From contig JAUYMY010000070.1 in assembly GCA_030699385.1 (NCBI GenBank), forward strand, positions 1-64,000: a DNA stretch of 64,000 nucleotides. Reading direction: 5' to 3'. Source of the DNA: Methylobacter sp. (GTDB lineage Bacteria; Pseudomonadota; Gammaproteobacteria; Methylococcales; Methylomonadaceae). The position numbers and the translations under genes are program-made. Every line of letters begins with the position of its first letter. Position 1 is the first letter of the stretch. Positions 27,282 to 36,142 of the stretch are shown here, one piece after another. The notes under the pieces are model-generated. The model worked only from the letters and a program-made list of their open reading frames with translations. It was not told the origin of the DNA and did no database searches.

Positions 27282-28643
27282 TTATATCCTGAAGCTGTCA
27301 ACCAGTGCGGCCACTACATTTTCCATGCGCTGAGCCCTTGATCCTTTGACCAAAATCGCTTCATCACCTTTAAGTTCCTGCTTTAACACGCTAATCAATT
27401 CATCCTGGCTATCAAAAAATCGGCCGCCTTGACCAAAAGCATTGACCGCATAGCGGGCATCGGCGCCGGTCGCCAGAAGGCGCTCGACACCGCCGGCTTT
27501 AATCAGTTCGCCGATGTCTTCATGCATTTTTGGGCTCTCAACCCCCAGCTCGCCAAAAGCGCCTAATACCAGCCAACGCTGACCGGGGCAGTTCGCCAGT
27601 ACGTCCAGCGCCGCTTTTAACGACGCTGAATTGGCGTTATAGGTATCGTCGATCACGATATTGCCCAAACGGCTGAGCAATGGCTGTAAGCGCCCGGTCA
27701 CCGGCGTTACGCTTTCCAGCCCTTGTTTAATCTGTTGTAAATCTATGCCCAAGGCCAGACACGCAGCGGCCGCAGCCAAAGCGTTGACCACATTATGCCG
27801 ACCAGCCAATTTTAGTTTTATGTTCGTCTCGCCGGCATCGCTGACCAAATCAAACGCCGTGGCGAAGGCGTTATCCACAATGGCTGTACTGACCGAATGC
27901 GCGCTGACGCTGGCGTCTTCATTCAAACCAAACGAGATGATTTTTCTGGTGCCGGCCACCGACGTCCAGTAATCGAAATAGACGTCATCGCGATTAAGCA
28001 CCGCTACGCCCTCTTGTTTTAGCGTCTGGATGATTTCACCTTTCGCTTTGGCAACGCCGTCAACGCTACCGAAACCTTCAATATGGGCGGGCCCTACATT
28101 GGTGATCATCACCACATCGGCCTGCGCATAGCGGCTGGTATATTCAATCTCGCCCGGATGGTTTGCGCCCATCTCGATGACGGCATAGCGGTGTTGCCCA
28201 TTCAAACGCAACAAGGTTAAAGGCACACCGATGTCATTGTTCAGGTTGCCTTGAGTAAACAGCGTATTGCCATTAATGGCCAAGATCGCGGCGACCATTT
28301 CCTTGACCGTAGTTTTACCGTTGCTGCCGGTAATGCCGACCACCGATACCGGCGCTTTTTTACGCCAGGCTCCGGCCAATTCAGCCAGAGCCAAGCGCGT
28401 ATCGCTGACCACGATATGCGGCATACTTACCTCAGCACCTTTATGCACAATAGCCGCCACAGCCCCTGCTTGCTCTGCTTTAGCGACAAAATCATTGCCG
28501 TCGAAATTGTGCCCTTTGATCGCCACATAAAGCTGCCCCGGCTTTATCGCCCGCGTGTCTATACTGACAGCTTCGATTTCAACATCAGCACCAATCAGCT
28601 GCCCCTGTACACAGGCCGCGATTTCACTCGACATCATCTTCAT
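27282..28643 (-). CDS. murF: UDP-MurNAc-tripeptide--D-Ala-D-Ala ligase MurF
   Basis: MurF adds the D-Ala-D-Ala made by Ddl to the UDP-MurNAc-tripeptide. The 453 residues begin with the short MurF N-domain (IDTRAIKPGQLYVAIKGHNFDGNDFV), then the P-loop VVGITGSNGKTTVKEMV, NVGPAHIEGFGSVDGVAKAKGEI and IDDTYNANSASLKAALDVL in the C-terminal domain. It overlaps the murE stop by 4 bp. Two further in-frame ATG codons nearby leave the exact start slightly open. Confidence 0.97.
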   Translation of the reverse strand: MKMMSSEIAACVQGQLIGADVEIEAVSIDTRAIKPGQLYVAIKGHNFDGNDFVAKAEQAGAVAAIVHKGAEVSMPHIVVSDTRLALAELAGAWRKKAPVSVVGITGSNGKTTVKEMVAAILAINGNTLFTQGNLNNDIGVPLTLLRLNGQHRYAVIEMGANHPGEIEYTSRYAQADVVMITNVGPAHIEGFGSVDGVAKAKGEIIQTLKQEGVAVLNRDDVYFDYWTSVAGTRKIISFGLNEDASVSAHSVSTAIVDNAFATAFDLVSDAGETNIKLKLAGRHNVVNALAAAAACLALGIDLQQIKQGLESVTPVTGRLQPLLSRLGNIVIDDTYNANSASLKAALDVLANCPGQRWLVLGAFGELGVESPKMHEDIGELIKAGGVERLLATGADARYAVNAFGQGGRFFDSQDELISVLKQELKGDEAILVKGSRAQRMENVVAALVDSFRI

Positions 28644-30142
28644 TGCTGACCGCGCTCGCGCAATGCGTCTATCACCACTTGCCCATCGCTAAAGGGCAGT
28701 TTGACCCCCTTAATGTCCTGATATTGCTCGTGACCTTTACCCGCAATCACAATGCAATCATTTTTAGCCGCACTTGCCACCACTTTTTGTATCGCCTGTT
28801 CTCTATTTTGAATGACTTCAATTTTAGCGCTGCCACAACCGGCTAAAATATCGTTGACTATATCCAATCCGTTTTCGTAACGCGGGTTGTCATCGGTAAT
28901 CACCACATGATCCGCCCACTGTTCTGCTATTTTGCCCATAAGCGCGCGTTTGCCGGTATCCCTGTTGCCGCCACAACCAAAAACCACCCATAAAGCTTGC
29001 GCACAATGTTTACGCAAGCTGGACAAAACCTTGTCCAAGGCATCGGGGCTATGGGCATAATCGACAAAAATCAGCGGCTCATCTTCGCTGCCAAACCGTT
29101 CCATGCGGCCATCAACCGGCTGAAGCTTGGCCAGCCTTTCAACAGCCTCAGCCAGCGAAATCCCCATCGCCAGCATCACCGTCAGCACGGCCAGCACATT
29201 CTCGATATTAAAATCGCCGTAAAGCGGCACATGCACGCGCTGAACTTCGTCTTTCCAACTGACATCAAACGTCATGCCGTCAGCTTGATGGGCTATATTT
29301 GCTGCACCAACGCACTCGCCGAAAACGGCACTTTTGCCTTTAACACTAAATTGCCAAAGCCGCACCGATTCAGGTACGGCGGCAATAATCTGTGCGCTGT
29401 AGTCATCATCCAAATTGACAACAGCAAAGGCCAAATCCGGCATTTTTAATAACGCCAACTTAGCCTGTACATAAGCTTCCATAGTAACGTGGTAATCCAG
29501 ATGATCGCGGCTGATATTAGTGAACACCGCGCCGGTAAATGCCACCGCATTGACCCGCCCCTGCGCCAAGCCGTGCGAGGACACTTCCATGGCCACCGTG
29601 CGTTTTTTAGCCTGTAATAATTGCGCCAATATTTTTTGGGTTGCCAGCGCATCGGGCGTGGTATTCAGCGTAGTATTAAGCGCTCCCCACTGCCCCCAAC
29701 CCAGCGTACCGATAATGCCGCAATCGTCCAGCACCTGACTCAAAAACTGACTGCACGAGGTTTTGCCGTTGGTGCCGGTAATACCGATAACCGCCAGTGA
29801 CTGAGACGGATAGCCATGAAAACACGCCGCCAATTCGCCTAGTTTTAGGCTCAGATTGTCCACGGCAATCATCGGCACAAGCACCGACTTATTGCTTTGC
29901 CAGCTTTCCGCCAGCTCCTGCCCGTTGTTATCCGGATCGAAAATCACCGCACAGGCTCCCTTATTAATAGCCTGCTCAACATGCACTAAACCATGCTGCT
30001 GAGCACCGGCCAGGGCAATAAATACATCACCACCAACGACCTCTCGGCTATCCAAGGCTAAACCGGTAATCGGCCTGTCGACAGATGCCGAACACGAGAC
30101 CAACTCGCTTAATCGTAACTGTGCTAACTGCCCCATCGCCAT
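28640..30142 (-). CDS. murE: UDP-MurNAc-L-Ala-D-Glu--meso-DAP ligase MurE
   Basis: MurE adds the third residue of the stem peptide. The 500 residues show LDSREVVGGDVFIALAG, the P-loop VIGITGTNGKTSCSQFL, NISRDHLDYHVTMEAY and the C-terminal motif DDNPRYEN. The DNPR sequence is the signature of meso-diaminopimelate specificity, so the wall is predicted to be the normal Gram-negative DAP type. It begins 1 nt after the ftsI stop, with AAGG in the ftsI end. Confidence 0.98.
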   Translation of the reverse strand: MAMGQLAQLRLSELVSCSASVDRPITGLALDSREVVGGDVFIALAGAQQHGLVHVEQAINKGACAVIFDPDNNGQELAESWQSNKSVLVPMIAVDNLSLKLGELAACFHGYPSQSLAVIGITGTNGKTSCSQFLSQVLDDCGIIGTLGWGQWGALNTTLNTTPDALATQKILAQLLQAKKRTVAMEVSSHGLAQGRVNAVAFTGAVFTNISRDHLDYHVTMEAYVQAKLALLKMPDLAFAVVNLDDDYSAQIIAAVPESVRLWQFSVKGKSAVFGECVGAANIAHQADGMTFDVSWKDEVQRVHVPLYGDFNIENVLAVLTVMLAMGISLAEAVERLAKLQPVDGRMERFGSEDEPLIFVDYAHSPDALDKVLSSLRKHCAQALWVVFGCGGNRDTGKRALMGKIAEQWADHVVITDDNPRYENGLDIVNDILAGCGSAKIEVIQNREQAIQKVVASAAKNDCIVIAGKGHEQYQDIKGVKLPFSDGQVVIDALRERGQQ

Positions 30143-30143
30143 G

Positions 30144-31871
30144 TTACGAGCCTTGACGCGTCAGTAAAACGGGCATGTTATCTTGCTGGTCGGGCGCGAC
30201 TTCCAACACGCGTAAAGCCCCCGCCATCACCTTGGAAAACACCGGTGCCGAGACAATGCCGCCATAATATTGACCTGCCGACGGCTCATCAATCATCACC
30301 ACGACAATCAGGCGCGGATTTTTTGCCGGTGCCAGCCCCGCAAAGACTGAAAAATAACTTTTCTCGACATAGCCGCCCGCGCCAGCTTTTTTTACTGTCC
30401 CGGTTTTACCCGCCGCACTGTAGCCATCGACTCTCGCCTCGTAAGCCGTACCGTCTTTCATCAACACCGTTTCCATCATGGCTCTAACTCTCTTCGCCGT
30501 TTTCGCCGAAAATACCCGCTGCTGATCAACATCTTCATCCCGTTTCAACACACTGACCGAATGCAAAATACCATTATCGGCCAAGGCGGTATAAGCCCTT
30601 GCCAGCTGCAACGCCGAAGTACTCAAGCCATAACCGAACGACAGCGTCGCCCTGTCAAAATCATGCCAACGTTGATAATCGAGCAAGCTGCCATTAGCTT
30701 CGCCGGGGAAACCGGAACCTGCCGCAACACCAAAGCCCAATTTATTATAAATTCCCCAAAAATATTCCGGCGGCATTTTCAAAGCCATTTCGCTGACTGC
30801 GACATTGCTGGATTTTTTCAGCACTCCGGTTAAATCCAGCGTGCCGTAATTATGCACATCCTTAACCAGATGCCTGCCAACAGCGAGAATGCCATGCGTT
30901 TCAAACATATCATTCGGCTTAATATAGCCACCGTCCAAAGCCGCCGCGACAACAAACGGCTTGACCGTTGAACCCGGCTCGAAAACATCGGTTAGCGCTC
31001 TGTTTCTGTACAGGCTTTCTTTTAAACTCTTTCTGGTATTCGGATTAAATGACGGCTGATTTACTGCCGCTAAAATCTCTCCGCTCTTGGCATCTAGCAC
31101 CACTAGCGCCGCTGATTTTGCCTTATGTTGATTAAAGGCTAGCTGCAACTCTCGATACGCCAAATATTGAATGCGCTGATCAATGCTGAGCTCCAGATTT
31201 CTACCGGCAACGGGTTCTTTTATATTTTCTACGTCTTCAATAATACGGCGCTGTCCATCCCTGATAACCCGTTTACTGCCAGGAATTCCTTTCAATAGCT
31301 TTTCATAGCCGGCCTCAAATCCGGCCTGACCGACATCGTCAATATCAGTGAAGCCGATCAAATGCGCCGACACTTCTCCAGCCGGATAAAAACGCTTGAA
31401 TTCACGCTCAAAATAAATACCGGCAAGTTTTAATGTTTTTAGCTTATCAGCCAGTACCGGACTGACCTGGCGGGCAATATAAGCAAATTGCCGATGTGTA
31501 TCAGCCTTGACCAGTTCAGTAATCTTACCCTTCGGCAAATTCAGCAACTTTTCCATTTGCCCGAATTCATTGTTTTTTGTCGGATCAACCTCGCGCGGAT
31601 TCATCCAAATAGACTCAACCGGCGTACTGATTGCCAGCGGCGCGCCATTCCTATCTTTAATCATGCCCCTGTAAGCCGAAATTGACATATCGCTGACATG
31701 GCGCATATCGCCCTGATCTTTCAGAAACTGCTTATTCAATACCTGCAAATCAAGAGCGCGACCGACCAAAATAGCCATACAAGCCATTATAAAAATAACG
31801 ACTAATCTCCTACGGCTTGAAAAATCATTACCTGGCGTGCTGACCCTGTTTTTATCTTGAAAATGTATCAT
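30144..31871 (-). CDS. ftsI: Septal transpeptidase FtsI (PBP3)
   Basis: FtsI is the class B penicillin-binding protein that crosslinks septal peptidoglycan with FtsW. The 575 residues have a basic cytoplasmic N-terminus, one membrane helix (about 22-42), a pedestal domain, and the penicillin-binding motifs GSTVKPF (active Ser near residue 300), SSN and KTGT (near 488). The ATG immediately follows the ftsL TAA stop without any gap, suggesting coupled translation. Confidence 0.98.
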   Translation of the reverse strand: MIHFQDKNRVSTPGNDFSSRRRLVVIFIMACMAILVGRALDLQVLNKQFLKDQGDMRHVSDMSISAYRGMIKDRNGAPLAISTPVESIWMNPREVDPTKNNEFGQMEKLLNLPKGKITELVKADTHRQFAYIARQVSPVLADKLKTLKLAGIYFEREFKRFYPAGEVSAHLIGFTDIDDVGQAGFEAGYEKLLKGIPGSKRVIRDGQRRIIEDVENIKEPVAGRNLELSIDQRIQYLAYRELQLAFNQHKAKSAALVVLDAKSGEILAAVNQPSFNPNTRKSLKESLYRNRALTDVFEPGSTVKPFVVAAALDGGYIKPNDMFETHGILAVGRHLVKDVHNYGTLDLTGVLKKSSNVAVSEMALKMPPEYFWGIYNKLGFGVAAGSGFPGEANGSLLDYQRWHDFDRATLSFGYGLSTSALQLARAYTALADNGILHSVSVLKRDEDVDQQRVFSAKTAKRVRAMMETVLMKDGTAYEARVDGYSAAGKTGTVKKAGAGGYVEKSYFSVFAGLAPAKNPRLIVVVMIDEPSAGQYYGGIVSAPVFSKVMAGALRVLEVAPDQQDNMPVLLTRQGS

Positions 31872-32144
31872 TTACGGCTTTATATAAATAATTTTTTCCC
31901 GTACCGGCATCACCAACTTTAATTGCCCACGCGCCACTTGTTCCACCCGATTCTGTTCCGCCAAGGTTGTCAGTTCCAGCTGTAGCTGTCCCCATTCCAC
32001 TTCATACTGATCCAACGCCCTTTCCTGCTTTTGGATTTCAATAAAAATCAATCGGGAATGATACTTGCTGTAAATGACAGCCAAAGCCGATATCAGCAAC
32101 ACCAATACCAGTCCGCCTAAGCCTAAATAGCGAGCAACAGCCAT
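31872..32144 (-). CDS. ftsL: Cell division protein FtsL
   Basis: FtsL is a small bitopic protein that forms a coiled coil with FtsB and activates FtsWI. The 90 residues have one membrane helix (about 8-26), then a leucine-rich coiled coil (RLIFIEIQKQERALDQYEVEWGQLQLELTTL in pieces) and the typical end LVMPVREKIIYIKP. Position between rsmH and ftsI confirms it. Confidence 0.95.
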   Translation of the reverse strand: MAVARYLGLGGLVLVLLISALAVIYSKYHSRLIFIEIQKQERALDQYEVEWGQLQLELTTLAEQNRVEQVARGQLKLVMPVREKIIYIKP

Positions 32145-33071
32145 TTATAGCCGCTCAGCTACCCGCAACATTGCGCTGCGTGCCCGTGGATTTTGTGTCG
32201 TTTCCTGCAGCGTAGCCTTTAGTGCTTTACCGACTGACTTCAAAATACCCTTAGCGATATCGACTTCTTTAATCGGCAACTTACCCGGATTATATTTAGC
32301 GCCGGATTCAGAGCGGATAAAACGCTTGACGATGCGATCTTCCAATGAATGAAAAGAAATAACCACCATACGTCCACCCGGCGCCAATACCCGTGCAGAT
32401 TGATGCAAAACGGCTTTTAACTCATCCAGTTCACTATTAATTTCAATACGGATTGCCTGAAAACTGCGGGTCGCCGGATGCTTGTGTTTCTCTTTGAGCG
32501 GCACGACATCTTCAATTAACTTGGCCAATTCTCTCGTCGTGGTAATTGGTGTCTCAACTCTTCTTTCAACAATTGCGCGCGCTATACGCCGTGCAAAACG
32601 CTCCTCGCCATATTCAAATAAAACCTTGACCAGTTCCTTTTCATCAACACTGGCTAACCACTGCTCTGCAGTAAGACCTGCCGTGCCATCCATGCGCATA
32701 TCCAACGGGCCGTCGCGCAAAAAGCTAAAGCCTCTTTCCGAATTATCCAATTGCGGCGAGGACACCCCCAAATCCATTAATACACCATCAATTTTTCCAA
32801 CCAAGCCTTCAGTTGTAACGACATTTTCCAACTCAGAAAAACAACAATGTTTCAGCTCAAAACGCTTATCTTCCAGCATCCCCCGAGCATAAGCAGAATC
32901 TACCGCATCCAAGTCCCGGTCAAACGCCAACAAGCGCCCGGATGAACCCAATAGATTTAAAATACCCTGACTATGTCCACCCCGACCAAACGTGCAATCC
33001 AGATAAATACCGTCTTTTTTAATCGCCAACTGCTGCAACGCTTCTGCAAACATAACGGGCAAATGTTCCAC
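32145..33071 (-). CDS. rsmH: 16S rRNA m4C1402 methyltransferase RsmH
   Basis: RsmH (MraW) N4-methylates C1402 in the ribosomal P site using SAM; RsmI, encoded at 36143-36994, adds the 2'-O-methyl group to the same base. The 308 residues include the SAM motif YLDCTFGRGGHSQGIL, LMDLGVSSPQLD, ERGFSFLRDGPLDMRM and FHSLEDRIVKRF. I choose GTG at 33071 as start because GGAG lies 8 nt upstream; a TTG two codons earlier is too close to that site. Confidence 0.97.
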   Translation of the reverse strand: MEHLPVMFAEALQQLAIKKDGIYLDCTFGRGGHSQGILNLLGSSGRLLAFDRDLDAVDSAYARGMLEDKRFELKHCCFSELENVVTTEGLVGKIDGVLMDLGVSSPQLDNSERGFSFLRDGPLDMRMDGTAGLTAEQWLASVDEKELVKVLFEYGEERFARRIARAIVERRVETPITTTRELAKLIEDVVPLKEKHKHPATRSFQAIRIEINSELDELKAVLHQSARVLAPGGRMVVISFHSLEDRIVKRFIRSESGAKYNPGKLPIKEVDIAKGILKSVGKALKATLQETTQNPRARSAMLRVAERL

Positions 33072-33087
33072 TAACAAATCTCCCGTA

Positions 33088-33555
33088 TTAAAAGGATAAA
33101 GAGCCTAAATCTTCCAACCCTTCATTATCATCACCATCCAGCCATTCACTTTCCTTGGCCAGCCACGCGTCTTCATTCCAAAGCTCAAACTTATTGAGCT
33201 GACCAATCAACACAGCCTTCCTGTCTATACTGGCAAATGTCCTGAGTTTTTCCGGTAGCAACAACCGACCTTGCGCATCCATGTCGCACTCGGATGCATT
33301 ACCAATAACAAAGCGTCTTAACTTGCCAGCCATTTTATTTAATGTGGGTAGCTTAATAATCGTCTGTTCAAGTTTTTCCCATTCAGGTAGCGGATAAAGC
33401 CATAAACAACCTGTTTCGCCAACACATCGCTCATTGACCGCCACCGTTACAACCAACTGGCATTCACAGCAATCCTGCAACTCTTCCCGATAACGGGTAG
33501 GAATCGCAAGACGTCCTTTGCCGTCTAAATTGATTGAACTTATGCCTCGAAACAA
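33088..33555 (-). CDS. mraZ: Transcriptional regulator MraZ
   Basis: MraZ is a ring-forming AbrB-fold DNA-binding protein that represses its own dcw operon in the species studied. From the TTG at 33555 the protein has 155 residues: FRGISSINLDGKGRLAIPTRYRE begins the first SpoVT/AbrB domain and ECDMDAQGRLLLPEKLR the second. TTG is favoured because GAGGT lies about 8 nt upstream and the family always begins close to FRG; 28 in-frame residues further upstream would run over the operator. The C-terminus is acidic (LDGDDNEGLEDL). A rare start codon fits low MraZ synthesis. Confidence 0.93.
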   Translation of the reverse strand: MFRGISSINLDGKGRLAIPTRYREELQDCCECQLVVTVAVNERCVGETGCLWLYPLPEWEKLEQTIIKLPTLNKMAGKLRRFVIGNASECDMDAQGRLLLPEKLRTFASIDRKAVLIGQLNKFELWNEDAWLAKESEWLDGDDNEGLEDLGSLSF

Positions 33556-33586
33556 AAAAAAATACCTCAGATGGATGTAGTAAAAA

Positions 33587-33620
33587 CCACTTTTCTCCAC
33601 TTTCCCCCACTCGCGTCCAC
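33587..33620 (-). promoter_or_regulatory. MraZ operator: four GTGG boxes in 10-bp phase
   Basis: On the minus strand GTGG occurs at four positions exactly 10 bp apart (plus-strand CCAC at 33587, 33597, 33607 and 33617). MraZ is known to bind TGGG-type boxes separated by 5 nt, one turn apart. The array lies between the promoter -10 and the mraZ start, so binding would block transcription initiation. Confidence 0.85.
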
Positions 33621-33647
33621 TATAGTTTTCAAATATCACCTAGTCAA
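33619..33647 (-). promoter_or_regulatory. Sigma70-type promoter of the dcw cluster
   Basis: Minus strand: -35 TTGACT (33642-33647), a 17-bp spacer, and -10 TATAGT (33619-33624). Start of transcription would fall near 33612, inside the GTGG operator. It is likely the main promoter for mraZ to at least ftsW, given the continuous overlaps downstream. Confidence 0.8.
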
Positions 33648-34000
33648 GGACGATTTCACGCTGAATTCTTTCATTTTCGGCAGTGGCTTATAATCCAAGC
33701 ACAACAAGATATAACCCTGCGATAAACAGGAAAATAATTCCTATTTTTTATCAATAATGTGCGTGATTTTAGCGAGAAAATACTTTAACTATTAGACCGT
33801 CGGAAACGTTTGTGTTTTTTTGAGAAAAATGAGAACAGGAACAAAAACACGACAGACACAATTACCGGGTTTTTTATATGCCTACTGAGACAACAACACC
33901 ATGGGGAAATATCAAGTGGTAAGAGACTGAAGGTAAGCGATTGATTTTAATCGACACAGAAAGTGTCGAATGACATGCGAGAACATATTAGTAGGAAGAG
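33648..34000. other. Intergenic region between dcw promoter and rnpB
   Basis: This stretch is AT-rich without a credible ORF. A small hairpin CGACAC-AGAAA-GTGTCG at about 33952-33968 lies roughly 35 bp past the rnpB 3' end and might terminate or process that RNA, though its T-tract is poor. A weak inverted repeat with GTGTTTTT and AAAAACAC lies near 33812-33850. Confidence 0.5.
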
Positions 34001-34353
34001 AAAGAGTCGGCCTATAAGCCGGGTTTTGTCGAGAACAGTCATTCATCTAGGCTGCAAGTCACCCTACAGCTCAAGCAATCTACCCAGGAACCGCGCGGGC
34101 CACGCGTCTGTCCCTCTATTTGATCTTGCTCCGGGTGGGGTTTACCCTGCCACACCTGTTGCCAGTTGCGCGGTGCGCTCTTACCGCACCTTTTCACCCT
34201 TACCTGTCACCTAAGCGACAGGCGGTTTATTTTCTGCGGCACTTTCCGTAGGCTCACGCCTCCCAGGCGTTACCTGGCACCCTGCCCAGTGGAGCCCGGA
34301 CTTTCCTCCATCTTATCTTGCGATAAAACAGCGACTGCTCAGCCGACTCTTTC
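34001..34353 (-). ncRNA. rnpB: RNase P RNA, class A (rnpB)
   Basis: This is the catalytic RNA that matures tRNA 5' ends. On the minus strand the P1 helix pairs AAAGAGTCGGC at the 5' end (near 34353) with GCCGACTCTTT at the 3' end (34001). Universally conserved stretches are present: GGAGGAAAGTCCGGGCTCC, GGCAGGGTGCCAGGTAACGC, the GGAAAGTGCC-type segment, and AGATGAATGACTG near the 3' end. Length is about 350 nt. Ends are estimated from P1 pairing. It sits between mraZ and rsmI, the same neighbourhood I recall for Pseudomonas. Confidence 0.97.
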
Positions 34354-34965
34354 AGCGCGCAGTGTAACACATGTCTGCATCACTACGATACGCACAAGCA
34401 AAAGTTAGACCAGAATAATACGCCAACAACATTAACGCAAAAACTACGCTTCTTTCGCTTTTCAAGCCGCATAACCTTCAAAAGTTATCTGTAAGATGAA
34501 ACAGGGGGTTTTATGTAACTCACAGGCAACATCAAATCTTTCAACCCAGACAGGGCCATTGAACGTATTTATTCACCACGAGGAATGAAACTTCGCGCCC
34601 TCATGGCGATAATCTTTTTGCCTGCAATTAATGAGACGTTACGGTATTTTTTATATAAGCCAATGATTTTAAAAAATATAAGTCGAAAACACCCAAAAAA
34701 CTTACAGTAATACTTTCAAACTACTTATTATACCAATGATATTTATAGTAAAAATAAATAAAATCTTCTAAAATCAATGCTGATGACACACAATCAAACC
34801 AAAAAACGTTGCGATTAAGATACATTTTAGTTTTTTAGCAACACCTGCTAGCCCTAAACAGGCTATACTAAGAACTATGGCTTTTGCCGTACCTCCGTTA
34901 AAGAGCAAAACTCATTAGTAAAGCAATATCCCCTTAAACAAAAACCGTAGATAAGGAAAATAATT
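34354..34965. other. AT-rich intergenic region upstream of the OmpA-like gene
   Basis: About 610 bp with no convincing gene. It should contain the divergent promoters of rnpB and the OmpA-family gene; a possible -10 TATACT is at about 34864-34869 but no good -35 matches. A repeat module shared with 41397-41492 lies at about 34575-34642. Confidence 0.5.
34608..34642 (+). repeat. Short intergenic repeat, copy 1
   Basis: GATAATCTTTTT-CCTG-ATTAAT-AGA-GTTA is shared with 41458-41492 in the same orientation, with about five mismatches. The segment just before it (CACGAGGAATGAAACTTCG) matches 41397-41428 in inverted orientation. Confidence 0.5.
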
Positions 34966-36009
34966 ATGTTGAAAAAAACACTCACAATTGTCTCGCTAGC
35001 CAGCGCCGGCTTTTTGCCGCTAGCCCAAGCTGCCGACCATATCCAGGATGATCGCTGGTATATCGCGCCTTTCGCCTCTTTTGTCAAAACTGGCGGCGAC
35101 AGGGATGCAAGCGATGGCTGGGGCGGCGGCATGGGTATCGGAAAAATCATCAATGACCATTTTAACGTCGAGTTAAAAGGTTTCCATGAAGAATTTGACA
35201 GCAACAGCGGTAGCGGCAGCCTCACCGGCGGTTCCGCTGATGTGCAATATTATTTCGTCCGCGATAAATTCTCACCCTATACCGTAGTCGGTTTAGGCGG
35301 ACTGAGCAACTGCGTTTCCGCCAATTGCGGCGGCGCGATTACTGGCGAAGCCGGCGCAGGTTTTACCTACGAACTTCATGATAACTTCATGCTCCGTAGT
35401 GATGTGCGTTACCGTTATAACAACAACCTCAATGCACATCTACAACCGGGCACAGATGAATTTCATGACATGACGGTTAACGTCGGCTTTGTGATTCCAT
35501 TTGGCGACAAACCCAAAGCGGCAGAACCATACCAAGCTCCGATTGTCCAAGCGGCTCAACCAGCCGATTGCTCAACGCTTGATTCTGATGCTGACGGTGT
35601 TAACGACTGCTTAGACCTTTGCCCTGGATCACTCAAAGGCAGCCATGTTGATGCTAACGGTTGCTTAGTAAGTTTGGTACTAAAAGGTGTGAATTTCAAA
35701 TACGATTCAGCCGAATTGACCATGAACGCCAAAACAATTCTGGATGAAGTTGCTGAAAGCCTGATTGCACATCCACAAAAGAATGATATTGAAGTCCAAG
35801 GCCACGCCAGCAGCGAAGGCGCCGACGACTACAACATGAACTTATCACAACGACGTTCAGCGTCTGTTGTTGAATATCTTCAAGCAAAAGGTGTTGCTAA
35901 TAAACTGGTTGCCAGAGGTTACGGCGAAACCCGCCCTGTTGCTGATAACAGCACTGAAGAAGGTAGAGCTGAAAATCGTCGTATCGAGTTGATTTGGCTT
36001 AACGATTAA
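34966..36009 (+). CDS. OmpA-family outer membrane protein with TSP3-type linker
   Basis: This 347-residue protein has a signal peptide (about 1-22, ending QAADH), an N-terminal eight-strand-type barrel (about 23-165, beginning DRWYIAPFASFVKTGGD), a short calcium-binding thrombospondin-3-like linker (LDSDADGVNDCLDLCPG, about 203-220) and a C-terminal OmpA domain (about 230-345) that binds peptidoglycan, with VQGHASSEGADDYNMNLSQRRS and ENRRIELIW. It would anchor the outer membrane to the wall. AAGGA precedes the ATG and a strong terminator follows. It stands between rnpB and rsmI, where I would not expect it from pseudomonad synteny, so it looks inserted. Confidence 0.92.
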   Translation: MLKKTLTIVSLASAGFLPLAQAADHIQDDRWYIAPFASFVKTGGDRDASDGWGGGMGIGKIINDHFNVELKGFHEEFDSNSGSGSLTGGSADVQYYFVRDKFSPYTVVGLGGLSNCVSANCGGAITGEAGAGFTYELHDNFMLRSDVRYRYNNNLNAHLQPGTDEFHDMTVNVGFVIPFGDKPKAAEPYQAPIVQAAQPADCSTLDSDADGVNDCLDLCPGSLKGSHVDANGCLVSLVLKGVNFKYDSAELTMNAKTILDEVAESLIAHPQKNDIEVQGHASSEGADDYNMNLSQRRSASVVEYLQAKGVANKLVARGYGETRPVADNSTEEGRAENRRIELIWLND

Positions 36010-36040
36010 TACTGTTTTGTTGTTAATGCTGTAAACATGA

Positions 36041-36066
36041 AAACCCGCTGTAAAGCGGGTTTTTTT
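36041..36066 (+). terminator. Rho-independent terminator of the OmpA-like gene
   Basis: The stem AAACCCGCT / AGCGGGTTT with loop GTAA is followed by a run of T residues, 31 bp after the stop codon. Read from the other strand it also gives a stem with TTTT, so it may act weakly for rsmI too. Confidence 0.92.
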
Positions 36067-36142
36067 ATGCCTGACGACTTGAGCGTGGTTTACCACTCAA
36101 GCGATTTCCTGCAGCAGACGCCGACAAAAAACACCAAGCCTA

